From an uncultured Collinsella sp. (lineage in GTDB: Bacteria; Actinomycetota; Coriobacteriia; Coriobacteriales; Coriobacteriaceae), in assembly GCA_900555585.1 (NCBI GenBank), contig USLT01000069.1:1-5139 (forward strand): a stretch of DNA of 5,139 nucleotides, in the 5' to 3' direction. The position numbers were made by a program, and so were the translations under genes. Of the stretch, positions 1 to 5,139 are shown piece after piece (within the stretch, counting starts at the first letter, position 1; each line of letters begins with the position of its first letter). The notes under the pieces are model-generated. The model was not told the DNA's origin and did no database searches. It saw only the letters and a program-made list of their open reading frames with translations.

Positions 1-683
1 TGGGCATCATGGTCAGCTGGTACAACGGCAGCCGCGTCGAGCGCCGCCAGTACACCATGCTGCCCGTACGCGACTACCTCGACCAGCTCGACCGCCTGCG
101 CCACGACCCTCACTACGAGACCATCTGCGACAACCTGGTGTACCTGACCAACAGCACGTCGACGGACATGCTCGACCGAGACATCCTCTACTCGATCTTC
201 GACAAGCACCCCAAGCGCGCCAACGCCTACTGGTTCCTCAACGTCGAGGTCACCGACCAGCCCCATACCTTCGAGTACTCCGTCGAGAACTACGGGACCG
301 ACTACGTCTTCCGCGTCCACCTCTTCCTTGGATACAAGGTCAACCAGCGCGTCAACGCCTACCTGCGCCAGATCGTCTCCGACCTCTCGGCGTCCGGCGA
401 GCTGCCGCCCCAGATCCACGACTACTCCGTCTACCGCCAGCCGGGCACCATCGGCTCCTTCAAGTTCTGCCTGGTCCGCAAGACCCTGGCCCCGGAGTCC
501 GATGTCGAGGCGCAAGAGCGCCATGCCATCGCGCTCAAGTACGCGATCCGCCGCTTCGCCGGCTCGCCCGTCCAGTGGTTCGGCCTCGAGAACTCCAACG
601 TCATGTACGAGTACGTGCCGCTGTTCACCAAGTTCAAGAGCGTCGACAAGATGACGCGCATCGCTCCGACCGAGCGCCCCTAG
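1..683 (+). CDS. kup: Kup-family potassium uptake transporter, C-terminal part (5' end outside window)
   Basis: This is the cytoplasmic C-terminal region of a KUP/HAK/KT potassium:proton symporter, a membrane protein that imports K+. The reading frame is open to the left edge (first full codon at base 3), so the ATG at base 9 is almost certainly internal; about 226 residues of a family usually 600-700 long are visible. The match is by recalled family pattern: a basic stretch after the last membrane segment (SRVERR), a DYLDQL segment, LVYLTN, then IFDKHPKRANAYWFLNVEVTD, a YVFRVHLFLGYKV strand-like segment, the loop GELPPQ, and near the end SPVQWFGLENSNVMYEYVPL. This arrangement resembles Kup proteins of lactic acid bacteria rather than the E. 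coli form. No membrane segment lies within the visible part. The gene ends in TAG and is followed by tandem hairpins including a terminator. In some Firmicutes the Kup C-terminal region is controlled by c-di-AMP; whether that applies here cannot be seen. Confidence 0.85.
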   Translation, partial: GIMVSWYNGSRVERRQYTMLPVRDYLDQLDRLRHDPHYETICDNLVYLTNSTSTDMLDRDILYSIFDKHPKRANAYWFLNVEVTDQPHTFEYSVENYGTDYVFRVHLFLGYKVNQRVNAYLRQIVSDLSASGELPPQIHDYSVYRQPGTIGSFKFCLVRKTLAPESDVEAQERHAIALKYAIRRFAGSPVQWFGLENSNVMYEYVPLFTKFKSVDKMTRIAPTERP

Positions 684-697
684 CAAATGCCAGCCAT

Positions 698-723
698 GCG
701 GCCGCCCCGGCGAGGGCGGCCGC
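698..723. repeat. Perfect 10-bp inverted repeat (first of two tandem hairpins after kup)
   Basis: Arms GCGGCCGCCC (698-707) and GGGCGGCCGC (714-723) are exact reverse complements around a 6-base loop. The hairpin begins 15 bases after the kup stop codon. No T-run follows on either strand, so it is not a terminator by itself. It may protect the 3' end of the transcript or slow polymerase just before the true terminator. Confidence 0.6.
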
Positions 724-729
724 GACCAA

Positions 730-772
730 AGAGGCGGCGGGATCCTTTCGGGTCCCGCCGCCTCTATTTCTT
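730..772 (+). terminator. Intrinsic terminator of kup, probably partly bidirectional
   Basis: Bases 730-745 pair with 750-765 as a 16-bp stem, including one G-U pair in the plus-sense RNA, closed by a UUUC loop and followed by TATTTCTT. This is a textbook intrinsic terminator for the rightward kup transcript. In the minus-sense RNA the stem has an A-C mismatch but a GAAA tetraloop, and it is followed by TTTGG. It could therefore also stop the leftward nitroreductase transcript, whose stop codon is at 798-800, though less efficiently. Confidence 0.88.
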
Positions 773-797
773 AGGCAGATGAAGCGATCGAGCGCCC

Positions 798-1601
798 CTA
801 GCGCCCGAGCCAGTTCGCGATCCAGCGCTCCATCGAGCGACTCATCTCCGCCATGAACTCGCTGGTGTGCTTGCGGGTGTAGATATCCGTGACCCGGGCG
901 CCCGGCTCGGTCGCATGCGGACGGAACATCGCGTCCATCTCCGCCACCTGCGCATCGCGCACCGCGGCATCCGCGCGAACGTAGCGCTCGGGCATCACGA
1001 GGTTGACCACGGGGTGCGGCGTGGCGGGGCGTACCTTATGGGGTGCACCGAAGACCAGCATGCTCAGCGGGATCGTGTGGGGCGGCAGACCGAGAAGCTC
1101 CCCCACCTCCTCGGCGTTCTCAACGATGTCGCCGATATAGCAGCTACCGACGCCGACCGCCTCGGCCGCAATGGCCGCGGTCTGGGCCGCGATCACTGCA
1201 TCCTGGGCGGCGATAGCGAGATCACCCAGGCCTGGATCCCTGCGCGGCTGCTTGCCCGTCCGCTCGATGAACTCGGGCGTGAAACACCCCACATGCTCGA
1301 ACAGATCGATCCACTTGCAGTAATCGGCCACGAAGACGAGCGCCCACGGGGCCGTGGCGACGAAGGGCTGGTTGTCACAGAGGACCGAAAGGCGCTTCAA
1401 GGTCTCGCGCGACCGAATGTCGATGATCGAGTACATCATCATCGCGCCCGCGGAAGGAGCGCGGGACGCAGCATGCAAGATCGCCTCGCGCTGGGCATCC
1501 GTTATCTCGATGTCCGCGAACTTCCTCGTCGAGCTCCGATGCTCGATCACGTCGAGAACGAGATTGCCCTCGACCCCTGCCCGCATAGTCTCCTCGTTCA
1601 T
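798..1601 (-). CDS. Nitroreductase-family FMN oxidoreductase
   Basis: A 267-residue cytoplasmic protein of the nitroreductase superfamily, which binds FMN and uses NAD(P)H to reduce nitro compounds, quinones, flavins or related acceptors; the substrate here is unknown. Visible elements: the N-terminal VLDVIEHRSSTRKF (about 15-28), matching the R-S-x-R-x-F FMN-phosphate motif; RAPSAGAMMMYSII (47-60) at the usual APSxGN position; CDNQPFVATAPWALVFVADY (75-94); the helix DAVIAAQTAAIAAEAVG followed by GVGSCYIGDI (150-159); and LVFGAP (182-187). The C-terminus, YTRKHTSEFMAEMSR, resembles the tail of longer NfsA/Frp-like members. The start chosen is ATG at 1601, preceded by GGGAGG seven bases upstream; an in-frame ATG at 1640 has no ribosome site. 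The usual Asn after SAG appears to be Ala53. The Shine-Dalgarno lies inside a long hairpin. The gene converges on kup and lies 112 bases downstream of the sulfatase gene in the same direction. Confidence 0.9.
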   Translation of the reverse strand: MNEETMRAGVEGNLVLDVIEHRSSTRKFADIEITDAQREAILHAASRAPSAGAMMMYSIIDIRSRETLKRLSVLCDNQPFVATAPWALVFVADYCKWIDLFEHVGCFTPEFIERTGKQPRRDPGLGDLAIAAQDAVIAAQTAAIAAEAVGVGSCYIGDIVENAEEVGELLGLPPHTIPLSMLVFGAPHKVRPATPHPVVNLVMPERYVRADAAVRDAQVAEMDAMFRPHATEPGARVTDIYTRKHTSEFMAEMSRSMERWIANWLGR

Positions 1602-1602
1602 G

Positions 1603-1660
1603 AAAATCCCTCCCGCAGCGATGCTTGTCGATAGATGCATCTTACCGCAGGAGGGATTCT
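1603..1660 (-). promoter_or_regulatory. Long hairpin enclosing the nitroreductase ribosome-binding site
   Basis: In the minus-sense RNA, bases 1660-1644 (AGAAUCCCUCCUGCGGU) can pair with 1619-1603 (GCUGCGGGAGGGAUUUU) over 17 positions, four of them G-U. After a 2-base bulge, GAUGC (1641-1637) pairs with GCAUC (1624-1620), leaving a 12-base loop. The right arm contains the GGGAGG Shine-Dalgarno and ends in UUUU, two bases before the AUG. The arms and pairing are read directly from the sequence. Inference: the structure either blocks ribosome access until it is opened, or acts as an attenuator/terminator between the sulfatase and nitroreductase genes (the U-run is short). A transcription start inside or below the left arm would remove the switch, so its role depends on where the RNA begins. 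Confidence 0.55.
1606..1614 (-). promoter_or_regulatory. Strong Shine-Dalgarno that fixes the nitroreductase start
   Basis: On the minus strand GGGAGGGAT precedes the ATG at 1601. This purine-rich core supports the shorter 267-residue product over the ATG at 1640. All of these bases are paired in the hairpin at 1603-1660. Confidence 0.75.
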
Positions 1661-1713
1661 ATCCCGCTCACTTCACCATGATGGAGCGATATGTAACCGT
1701 TCGGACGCTTCGC

Positions 1714-3936
1714 CTACTTGATCTGGGTCGTGCCCGGAGCGAGGTTGGGATCCGTCTCGTTTGCCGCCGACTGGAAGTTCTTGGTGTAGATGTTCTTGCC
1801 ATCGCGGAACAGCTCGAAGTACTGCATCATGGCGTAATCCCCGCGGGCCGTGGTCGCGGCGGCTCCCGCGCCGTCCTTGGGGAACTCCTCGGGGTGGGCG
1901 GCCATGCTCGAGAGGTACCAGCGACCGTCCGCGTCCTCGTAGCCCGTCGAGTTGATCGCCGGCAGGGCCGCGCGCAGGCTGATGTGCGCCTTCTGCCAAT
2001 CGGTCATCGGGGCGCCGATGAGATCCATCATCACGCTACCAAGATAGTTGGTCGAGAGATCATCCACCCGGCTCTCCTGATCTCGGCCGGCGACGTCGTA
2101 GTTCGCCCAGATGATGTAATCGGTCTGCCACAGGCGCTCGGCATGGACGGCGGGGTCCTCGCCGGGGAACCAGGCCTCGTTGAACTCGTCGGGGAAGAAC
2201 GGCTGGTGATCGCCGAAGAAGACGAGCACGACGGGACGATCGAGCTCGCGCAGCTTGCCGATGAACTCCTCCAGCGCGCGGTCGGACTCCTCGATGAGCG
2301 CCAGGTACTCGTTCACCTCGGGGTCGGAGACGCCGTCGATGGGGTAATCGACCTGCTTGTCGAGCGGGAGCATGCCCGTATCGTAGCCCGAATGGTTCTG
2401 CATCGTCACATCGAAGATGAACTGCGGGGAATCGTCTTGCTCGAGCATCTCGATGATGCGGTCGTACGTCGCATCGTCGGTCACCATGCCGCGCAGCTTC
2501 TCGGCATCCTGGAAGTCCTGGATGGTCAGGAACTGGTCGAACCCGAAATCGCGGTAGACGTTCTCGCGGTTCCAGTTGGTACCGTGGTTGGGGTGGATCG
2601 CCGTGGTCTTATAACCCATGTCGCGGAACTGCTCGGACAGGCTCGCGCTGCGCGTGAGGTCGTAGATGGTGTACGGGTAGACGCCGGAGCCCAGGAAGGC
2701 CATGGAGTTGCCGCTCAGGTACTCCCATTCGGTGTTGCAGGTACCGCCGCCGTAGGCCGAGACGTACAGGGTGCCGCGCTGAAGGGTGTCGGACAGGCTC
2801 TTGTAGAACTGCGGGCCCTGGTAGCCGGAATGCAGGTTCTGGTAGATGGAGAGGTCGGAGAACGTCTCGTTCATGATGGTGACGATCGCGGGCTTCTCCT
2901 CCTCGAACTGGGCGGCCGCCTGGGCGCGCTCGACGCTCGCCCCCTCCGACTCATCGAAGCGCGCGGCGTACTCGCTGGTCAGATCCTTGGCGGTTCCGAT
3001 GTTGTAACCCTTGGGCACGGGCGGCTTGATGGTCTGCGCACCGGAGATGAAGCTCGGCAGGAAGCCCTGGCGATAATAGCTCTCAAGCGGTCGCCAGGTG
3101 TAGACCTGGATGTTCAACGTGTGGTAGTAGTCGATCATCGTGACGTGCGCGCCGACGCAGACCAGGCACAGGATTCCGGCGAGGACCGTGCGCACGCGAA
3201 CCTTGCGCGAGAGCGCGGAGCGGTCGGGCGCGAGCAGCGCGGCGGCGCGGCTGAAGAAGACGGAGAGGCCCATGAACGCGAGGCCGTATAGGCAGAACGG
3301 CGTGAGGATGTAGCTGTAGCCCGTACCGGCCACCGCCATCGCGGTGGAGAGCGCCGAGAGGTCGCCCGGCGCGATCGGCATCGACTTGAAGGTGATCACG
3401 AAGTGCTCGGCGATGCCGACGGCCCAGAAGAAGAACGCGATGAACGCGGGGATCCCGGCGCGGCGCTGCGAGATGAAGAAGAAGGCGGCGATCAACAGCG
3501 TGACGATCGCCCACTCGAGCATGAGGCACAGCGGGTACATCCAGAGCAGGTTGTGGTTGCTCGGGATCTCGAGCGCGAGCGTCGCGCAGGCGCCGGCGAG
3601 CGCCAGCACGATCAGGGTCGCGGCGAAGGGGTGCGGGAAGCGGCCGTGCTCGGAGGTCAGGGCGCGCAGGCGGTCGACGACCAGCTCGCGGTGGAATCCC
3701 AGATAGGCCCCAGCGGAGAAGACCGCATTGAAGACGATGGCGGACAGCAGGTCGCTCTCGACCATGCCGATGGCGGCGTAGACGCCGATGAAGGCCTGGA
3801 AGGCGAAGAACAGCAGCGTCGGGACGATGCGTCCGCGGAGGCGCTCCTCCCCCGACTGTTTGAGGGAGCGCGCGTCGCGCGCAAGCAGGGCCACTGTCGC
3901 GACCATGGCGACAGCCGTGATGAGAGCTACGAGCAT
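1714..3936 (-). CDS. LTA-synthase-like phosphoglycerol transferase / membrane sulfatase
   Basis: A 740-residue polytopic membrane protein with an extracellular sulfatase-fold domain. The LtaS group moves phosphoglycerol from phosphatidylglycerol onto a growing surface polymer; the exact acceptor here is unknown. The N-terminal half has about eight hydrophobic segments (roughly 1-19, 37-58, 62-80, 103-122, 131-155, 161-181, 205-228, 248-268). Before the seventh, FKSMPIAPGDLSALSTA resembles the conserved loop motif of this family. The catalytic domain spans about 345-645. NETFSDLS carries the metal-binding Glu357; GGGTCNTEWEYLSG carries the presumed nucleophile Thr399; HPNHGTNW (448-455) and QNHSGY (513-518) follow; FFGDHQPF carries Asp576-His577. 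All expected LtaS active-site residues (Glu, Thr, Asp, His) are present, so it looks functional. The tail, with NSTGYEDADGRWY and a GDYAMMQYFELF segment, also follows the family pattern. The start is supported modestly by TTAGGT just upstream. LtaS proper has about five membrane segments, so this is a relative rather than an orthologue. Confidence 0.9.
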   Translation of the reverse strand: MLVALITAVAMVATVALLARDARSLKQSGEERLRGRIVPTLLFFAFQAFIGVYAAIGMVESDLLSAIVFNAVFSAGAYLGFHRELVVDRLRALTSEHGRFPHPFAATLIVLALAGACATLALEIPSNHNLLWMYPLCLMLEWAIVTLLIAAFFFISQRRAGIPAFIAFFFWAVGIAEHFVITFKSMPIAPGDLSALSTAMAVAGTGYSYILTPFCLYGLAFMGLSVFFSRAAALLAPDRSALSRKVRVRTVLAGILCLVCVGAHVTMIDYYHTLNIQVYTWRPLESYYRQGFLPSFISGAQTIKPPVPKGYNIGTAKDLTSEYAARFDESEGASVERAQAAAQFEEEKPAIVTIMNETFSDLSIYQNLHSGYQGPQFYKSLSDTLQRGTLYVSAYGGGTCNTEWEYLSGNSMAFLGSGVYPYTIYDLTRSASLSEQFRDMGYKTTAIHPNHGTNWNRENVYRDFGFDQFLTIQDFQDAEKLRGMVTDDATYDRIIEMLEQDDSPQFIFDVTMQNHSGYDTGMLPLDKQVDYPIDGVSDPEVNEYLALIEESDRALEEFIGKLRELDRPVVLVFFGDHQPFFPDEFNEAWFPGEDPAVHAERLWQTDYIIWANYDVAGRDQESRVDDLSTNYLGSVMMDLIGAPMTDWQKAHISLRAALPAINSTGYEDADGRWYLSSMAAHPEEFPKDGAGAAATTARGDYAMMQYFELFRDGKNIYTKNFQSAANETDPNLAPGTTQIK

Positions 3937-4114
3937 GATGACCTAATTTCGATTGGAGCGCCGAGCGGGAGCCGGCGCCGCGTGCCTTTCTCTGCAGGCA
4001 ACCATACTAGCGCTCGCATATCGACTTTTTGTCAAATCCCTGTGATGCCGCAGGCACGGGGCCGTTTGCTCCAAGGAATGAACATAATGGCGCGCGGTTC
4101 CAAACCGGCTGCGT
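3937..4114. other. 178-base intergenic region between phosphatase and sulfatase genes
   Basis: Besides the candidate promoter it holds only weak structure: CGGTT-CCA-AACCG at 4095-4107, just after the phosphatase stop codon, and TGCC-GCA-GGCA near 4046-4056. Neither is followed by a convincing T-run on the minus strand. I therefore see no clear terminator for the phosphatase gene, and read-through into the sulfatase gene is possible. Confidence 0.5.
4004..4035 (-). promoter_or_regulatory. Candidate promoter for the LTA-synthase-like gene
   Basis: On the minus strand a perfect TTGACA (4035-4030) is followed by TAGTAT (4009-4004, five of six to TATAAT). The region around it is conspicuously A/T-rich against the GC-rich background. 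The spacer is 20 bases, longer than the usual 16-18, so either the -10 is misplaced or activation is needed. It would give a leader of about 60 bases containing the 5-bp inverted repeat TGCCT/AGGCA. Confidence 0.45.
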
Positions 4115-4876
4115 TCAGCGCCCCTGCAAGCGCGCCTCGATGCGGTCCAGCAACGGCCGGGGGCATCCGGCGGCACGCTCGAGGTAGTCCCTCGCGGTCC
4201 CGTAGGTCCCATGCAGATGCGCGAGGGCGCGCTCCATCTCGTGCGGCGCCGCCTCGAACAGGCAGCGCGGCACCGGCTTGAGGATCGCGACGGAGGCGGC
4301 GGCGCGCTGGATCCCCAGGCCGTGGCCCATGTAGCGCTGCGTCGCGACGTAGTCGGCGACGATATCGTCATCCGACACCCCGGCGAGCCCGAGCAGCAGC
4401 ATGGCTATCACGCCCGTGCGGTCCTTGCCCGCGCGGCAATGGAAGAGCGCGCAGCCATCCGTGTCGAGCGCCTCGAAGACCCGGCGGATGCTCGATGCGC
4501 TGTCATCGAGCAGGTCCCGGTACACGTCGAACATGCACTCCGGCAGGGCGCCGCGAAAGCCGCTGGAGTTGAGCTGATCGAGCATGGGGATGTGGGCGTA
4601 GCCGACGCCGGACTCGGGACGCCTCGAGTACGGATCGGGCCAATGGCGCACCTCGAAATCGCTTCTGATATCGACGACGCGGGTCAGGCCGTAGGCTCGC
4701 AGGAACTCGCGGTCCGCCGTACGCAGGCGCGTCAGGGAGCCCGAGCGCAGGAAGGCCCCGCTCGCCGTGACCCCTCTCGTGCCGTCCACAGCGCGGTATG
4801 CATATCCACCCAGATCACGGGTGTTGCGCGCGCCCTTGAGCGGGAGCGGCGTCGATATCGTAGAGGCAGGGTCCAT
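4115..4876 (-). CDS. Tyrosine-phosphatase-family protein (Y_phosphatase3 / LipA-like)
   Basis: A 253-residue cysteine phosphatase of the group containing bacterial tyrosine phosphatases and the phosphoinositide/lipid phosphatases LipA (Listeria) and MptpB (Mycobacterium). The N-terminal signature GARNTRDLGGY (15-25) is followed by FLRSGSL (42-48), VVDIRSDFEV (67-76), matching the D-L-R-x-x-x-E strand of the family, and the P-loop HCRAGKDRTG (146-155), in which Cys147 is the nucleophile and Arg153 binds phosphate. The Lys-Asp inside the loop is the feature associated with the lipid/dual-specificity members. The helix SDDDIVADYVATQRY after the loop is also typical. No signal peptide or membrane segment is seen, so it is probably cytoplasmic unless an atypical export route exists. 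The ATG at 4876 has GAGGA about seven bases upstream. It stands alone behind a terminator; the substrate (phosphotyrosine protein, phosphoinositide or other phospholipid) cannot be decided from sequence. Confidence 0.88.
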   Translation of the reverse strand: MDPASTISTPLPLKGARNTRDLGGYAYRAVDGTRGVTASGAFLRSGSLTRLRTADREFLRAYGLTRVVDIRSDFEVRHWPDPYSRRPESGVGYAHIPMLDQLNSSGFRGALPECMFDVYRDLLDDSASSIRRVFEALDTDGCALFHCRAGKDRTGVIAMLLLGLAGVSDDDIVADYVATQRYMGHGLGIQRAAASVAILKPVPRCLFEAAPHEMERALAHLHGTYGTARDYLERAAGCPRPLLDRIEARLQGR

Positions 4877-4906
4877 GTGCGTTCCTCGCGACGAGGTCGA
4901 TTGCGG

Positions 4907-4951
4907 TTTCGGGCCGGCGCTTGCATGCAGCCGAGCTGCGAGGTCCCGAAA
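4907..4951. repeat. Nested inverted repeats in the phosphatase leader region
   Basis: TTTCGGG (4907-4913) and CCCGAAA (4945-4951) form an outer 7-bp inverted repeat. Inside it GCAGC-CGA-GCTGC (4927-4939) forms an inner one, overlapping the 8-base palindrome TGCATGCA (4922-4929). They lie between the upstream terminator and the phosphatase start, in the only place a dedicated promoter could be, yet I see no good -35/-10 pair there. They could be an operator or a structured leader. Confidence 0.4.
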
Positions 4952-4985
4952 GAGAAAGGCGCCCGGTCGGTCAGGACGGGCGCCT
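4949..4985 (-). terminator. Intrinsic terminator of the unidentified gene at the right edge
   Basis: In the minus sense AGGCGCCCG (4985-4977) pairs perfectly with CGGGCGCCT (4965-4957) around an 11-base loop, and the right arm runs into TTCTCTTTC. This ends the transcript of the gene whose stop codon lies 58 bases upstream, and separates it from the phosphatase gene. Confidence 0.8.
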
Positions 4986-5000
4986 CAACTATAGACCAAG

Positions 5001-5020
5001 CCCGGCCGATATCGACCGGG
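5001..5020 (-). repeat. 20-base near-palindrome between stop codon and terminator
   Basis: CCCGG-C-CGATATCG-A-CCGGG is a palindrome except for one mismatched position, which becomes a U-G pair in the minus-sense RNA. That gives a 7-bp stem CCCGGUC/GGCCGGG with a GAUAUC loop. No T-run follows, so it is an accessory 3' hairpin or a protein-binding palindrome rather than a terminator. Confidence 0.45.
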
Positions 5021-5043
5021 TCTTCGGCTTATTTACGATGAGC

Positions 5044-5139
5044 TTACGCGATCGGCTTGGAACCGTTGGCGAAGACCTTGATGACGTGCTCGTAGTCAGC
5101 GCAGAACGCATCGTAGGCGGTCATGGTCATCTGGTGGTA
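5044..5139 (-). CDS. C-terminal fragment of an unidentified protein (5' end outside window)
   Basis: The last 31 codons of a minus-strand gene, open to the right edge and ending in TAA at 5046-5044. The fragment is acidic/aromatic in its middle (AYDAFCADYEHV) and ends FANGSKPIA. The G/C-rich third positions and the hairpin plus T-tract terminator just downstream support a real gene. I do not recognise the family from so short a tail. There is no membrane segment or catalytic motif in the visible part. Confidence 0.6.
   Translation of the reverse strand, partial: YHQMTMTAYDAFCADYEHVIKVFANGSKPIA

Noticed and set aside
867..1634. A 255-codon plus-strand frame opposite the nitroreductase
   Set aside because: Low-complexity R/H/D/G composition mirrors the real gene; the minus strand carries clear nitroreductase motifs and a strong ribosome site.
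1602..1640. Longer nitroreductase product starting at the ATG at 1640
   Set aside because: There is no ribosome-binding site before it; the extra 13 residues are unlike the family N-terminus, and the ATG lies inside the hairpin loop region.
1656..1661. TAGAAT on the minus strand as a -10 box for the nitroreductase gene
   Set aside because: It matches five of six bases, but no -35-like hexamer lies 16-19 bases upstream. It overlaps the left arm of the hairpin, so I did not annotate a promoter.
1354..3291. A long open frame of 645 codons on the plus strand, antisense to the sulfatase gene
   Set aside because: Its protein is rich in repeated R, V, L, G, E and D without any recognisable domain, the sign of the antisense frame of a GC-rich gene. 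The opposite strand has a complete LtaS-type active site.
4095..4107. CGGTT-CCA-AACCG as a terminator for the phosphatase gene
   Set aside because: The stem is only five base pairs with a three-base loop and no T-run follows on the minus strand.
4087..4281. A 64-codon plus-strand frame with AAGGA upstream
   Set aside because: The product is an A/R/S/P/G-rich low-complexity string overlapping the 3' end of the phosphatase on the other strand; the ribosome-like site is probably chance.
4211..5041. A 276-codon plus-strand frame across the phosphatase and its leader
   Set aside because: It reads through a terminator stem and the phosphatase gene and shows no domain; it is an antisense shadow.

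Overview
The window reads as an ordinary chromosomal segment of a GC-rich bacterium with Gram-positive-type genes. The strong G/C bias at third codon positions, a Kup transporter resembling the lactic-acid-bacterial type, and a lipoteichoic-acid-synthase-like membrane sulfatase together suggest an actinobacterium. My best guess is a Coriobacteriia member of the Collinsella/Olsenella kind; this is an impression from protein style, not a measured placement. I see no insertion sequence, prophage, tRNA, rRNA or CRISPR array, and no clear sign of gene transfer.

Layout, left to right. Bases 1-683 (+) hold the C-terminal cytoplasmic third of a Kup-family potassium transporter whose 5' part lies outside the window. 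It converges on a minus-strand nitroreductase gene (798-1601), and the 114-base gap carries two very regular hairpins, the second an intrinsic terminator for the Kup transcript. Upstream of the nitroreductase, a 112-base gap contains a long imperfect hairpin (1603-1660) that would bury the nitroreductase Shine-Dalgarno sequence. Next is a large minus-strand LTA-synthase-like phosphoglycerol transferase/sulfatase (1714-3936). A 178-base gap with a candidate promoter follows, then a minus-strand DSP/LipA-like tyrosine or lipid phosphatase (4115-4876). A structured 167-base gap holds a minus-strand terminator at 4957-4985. The last 96 bases are the C-terminus of another minus-strand gene that I cannot identify.

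The four genes after Kup all run on the minus strand, but the terminator and the wide gaps argue for separate or only loosely coupled transcripts. The only functional pairing I would suggest is weak: a surface polymer synthase beside a phosphatase of a family that includes phospholipid/phosphoinositide phosphatases. I did not find a new multi-gene system. The most interesting item is the hairpin before the nitroreductase gene, which looks like a translational or attenuation switch.
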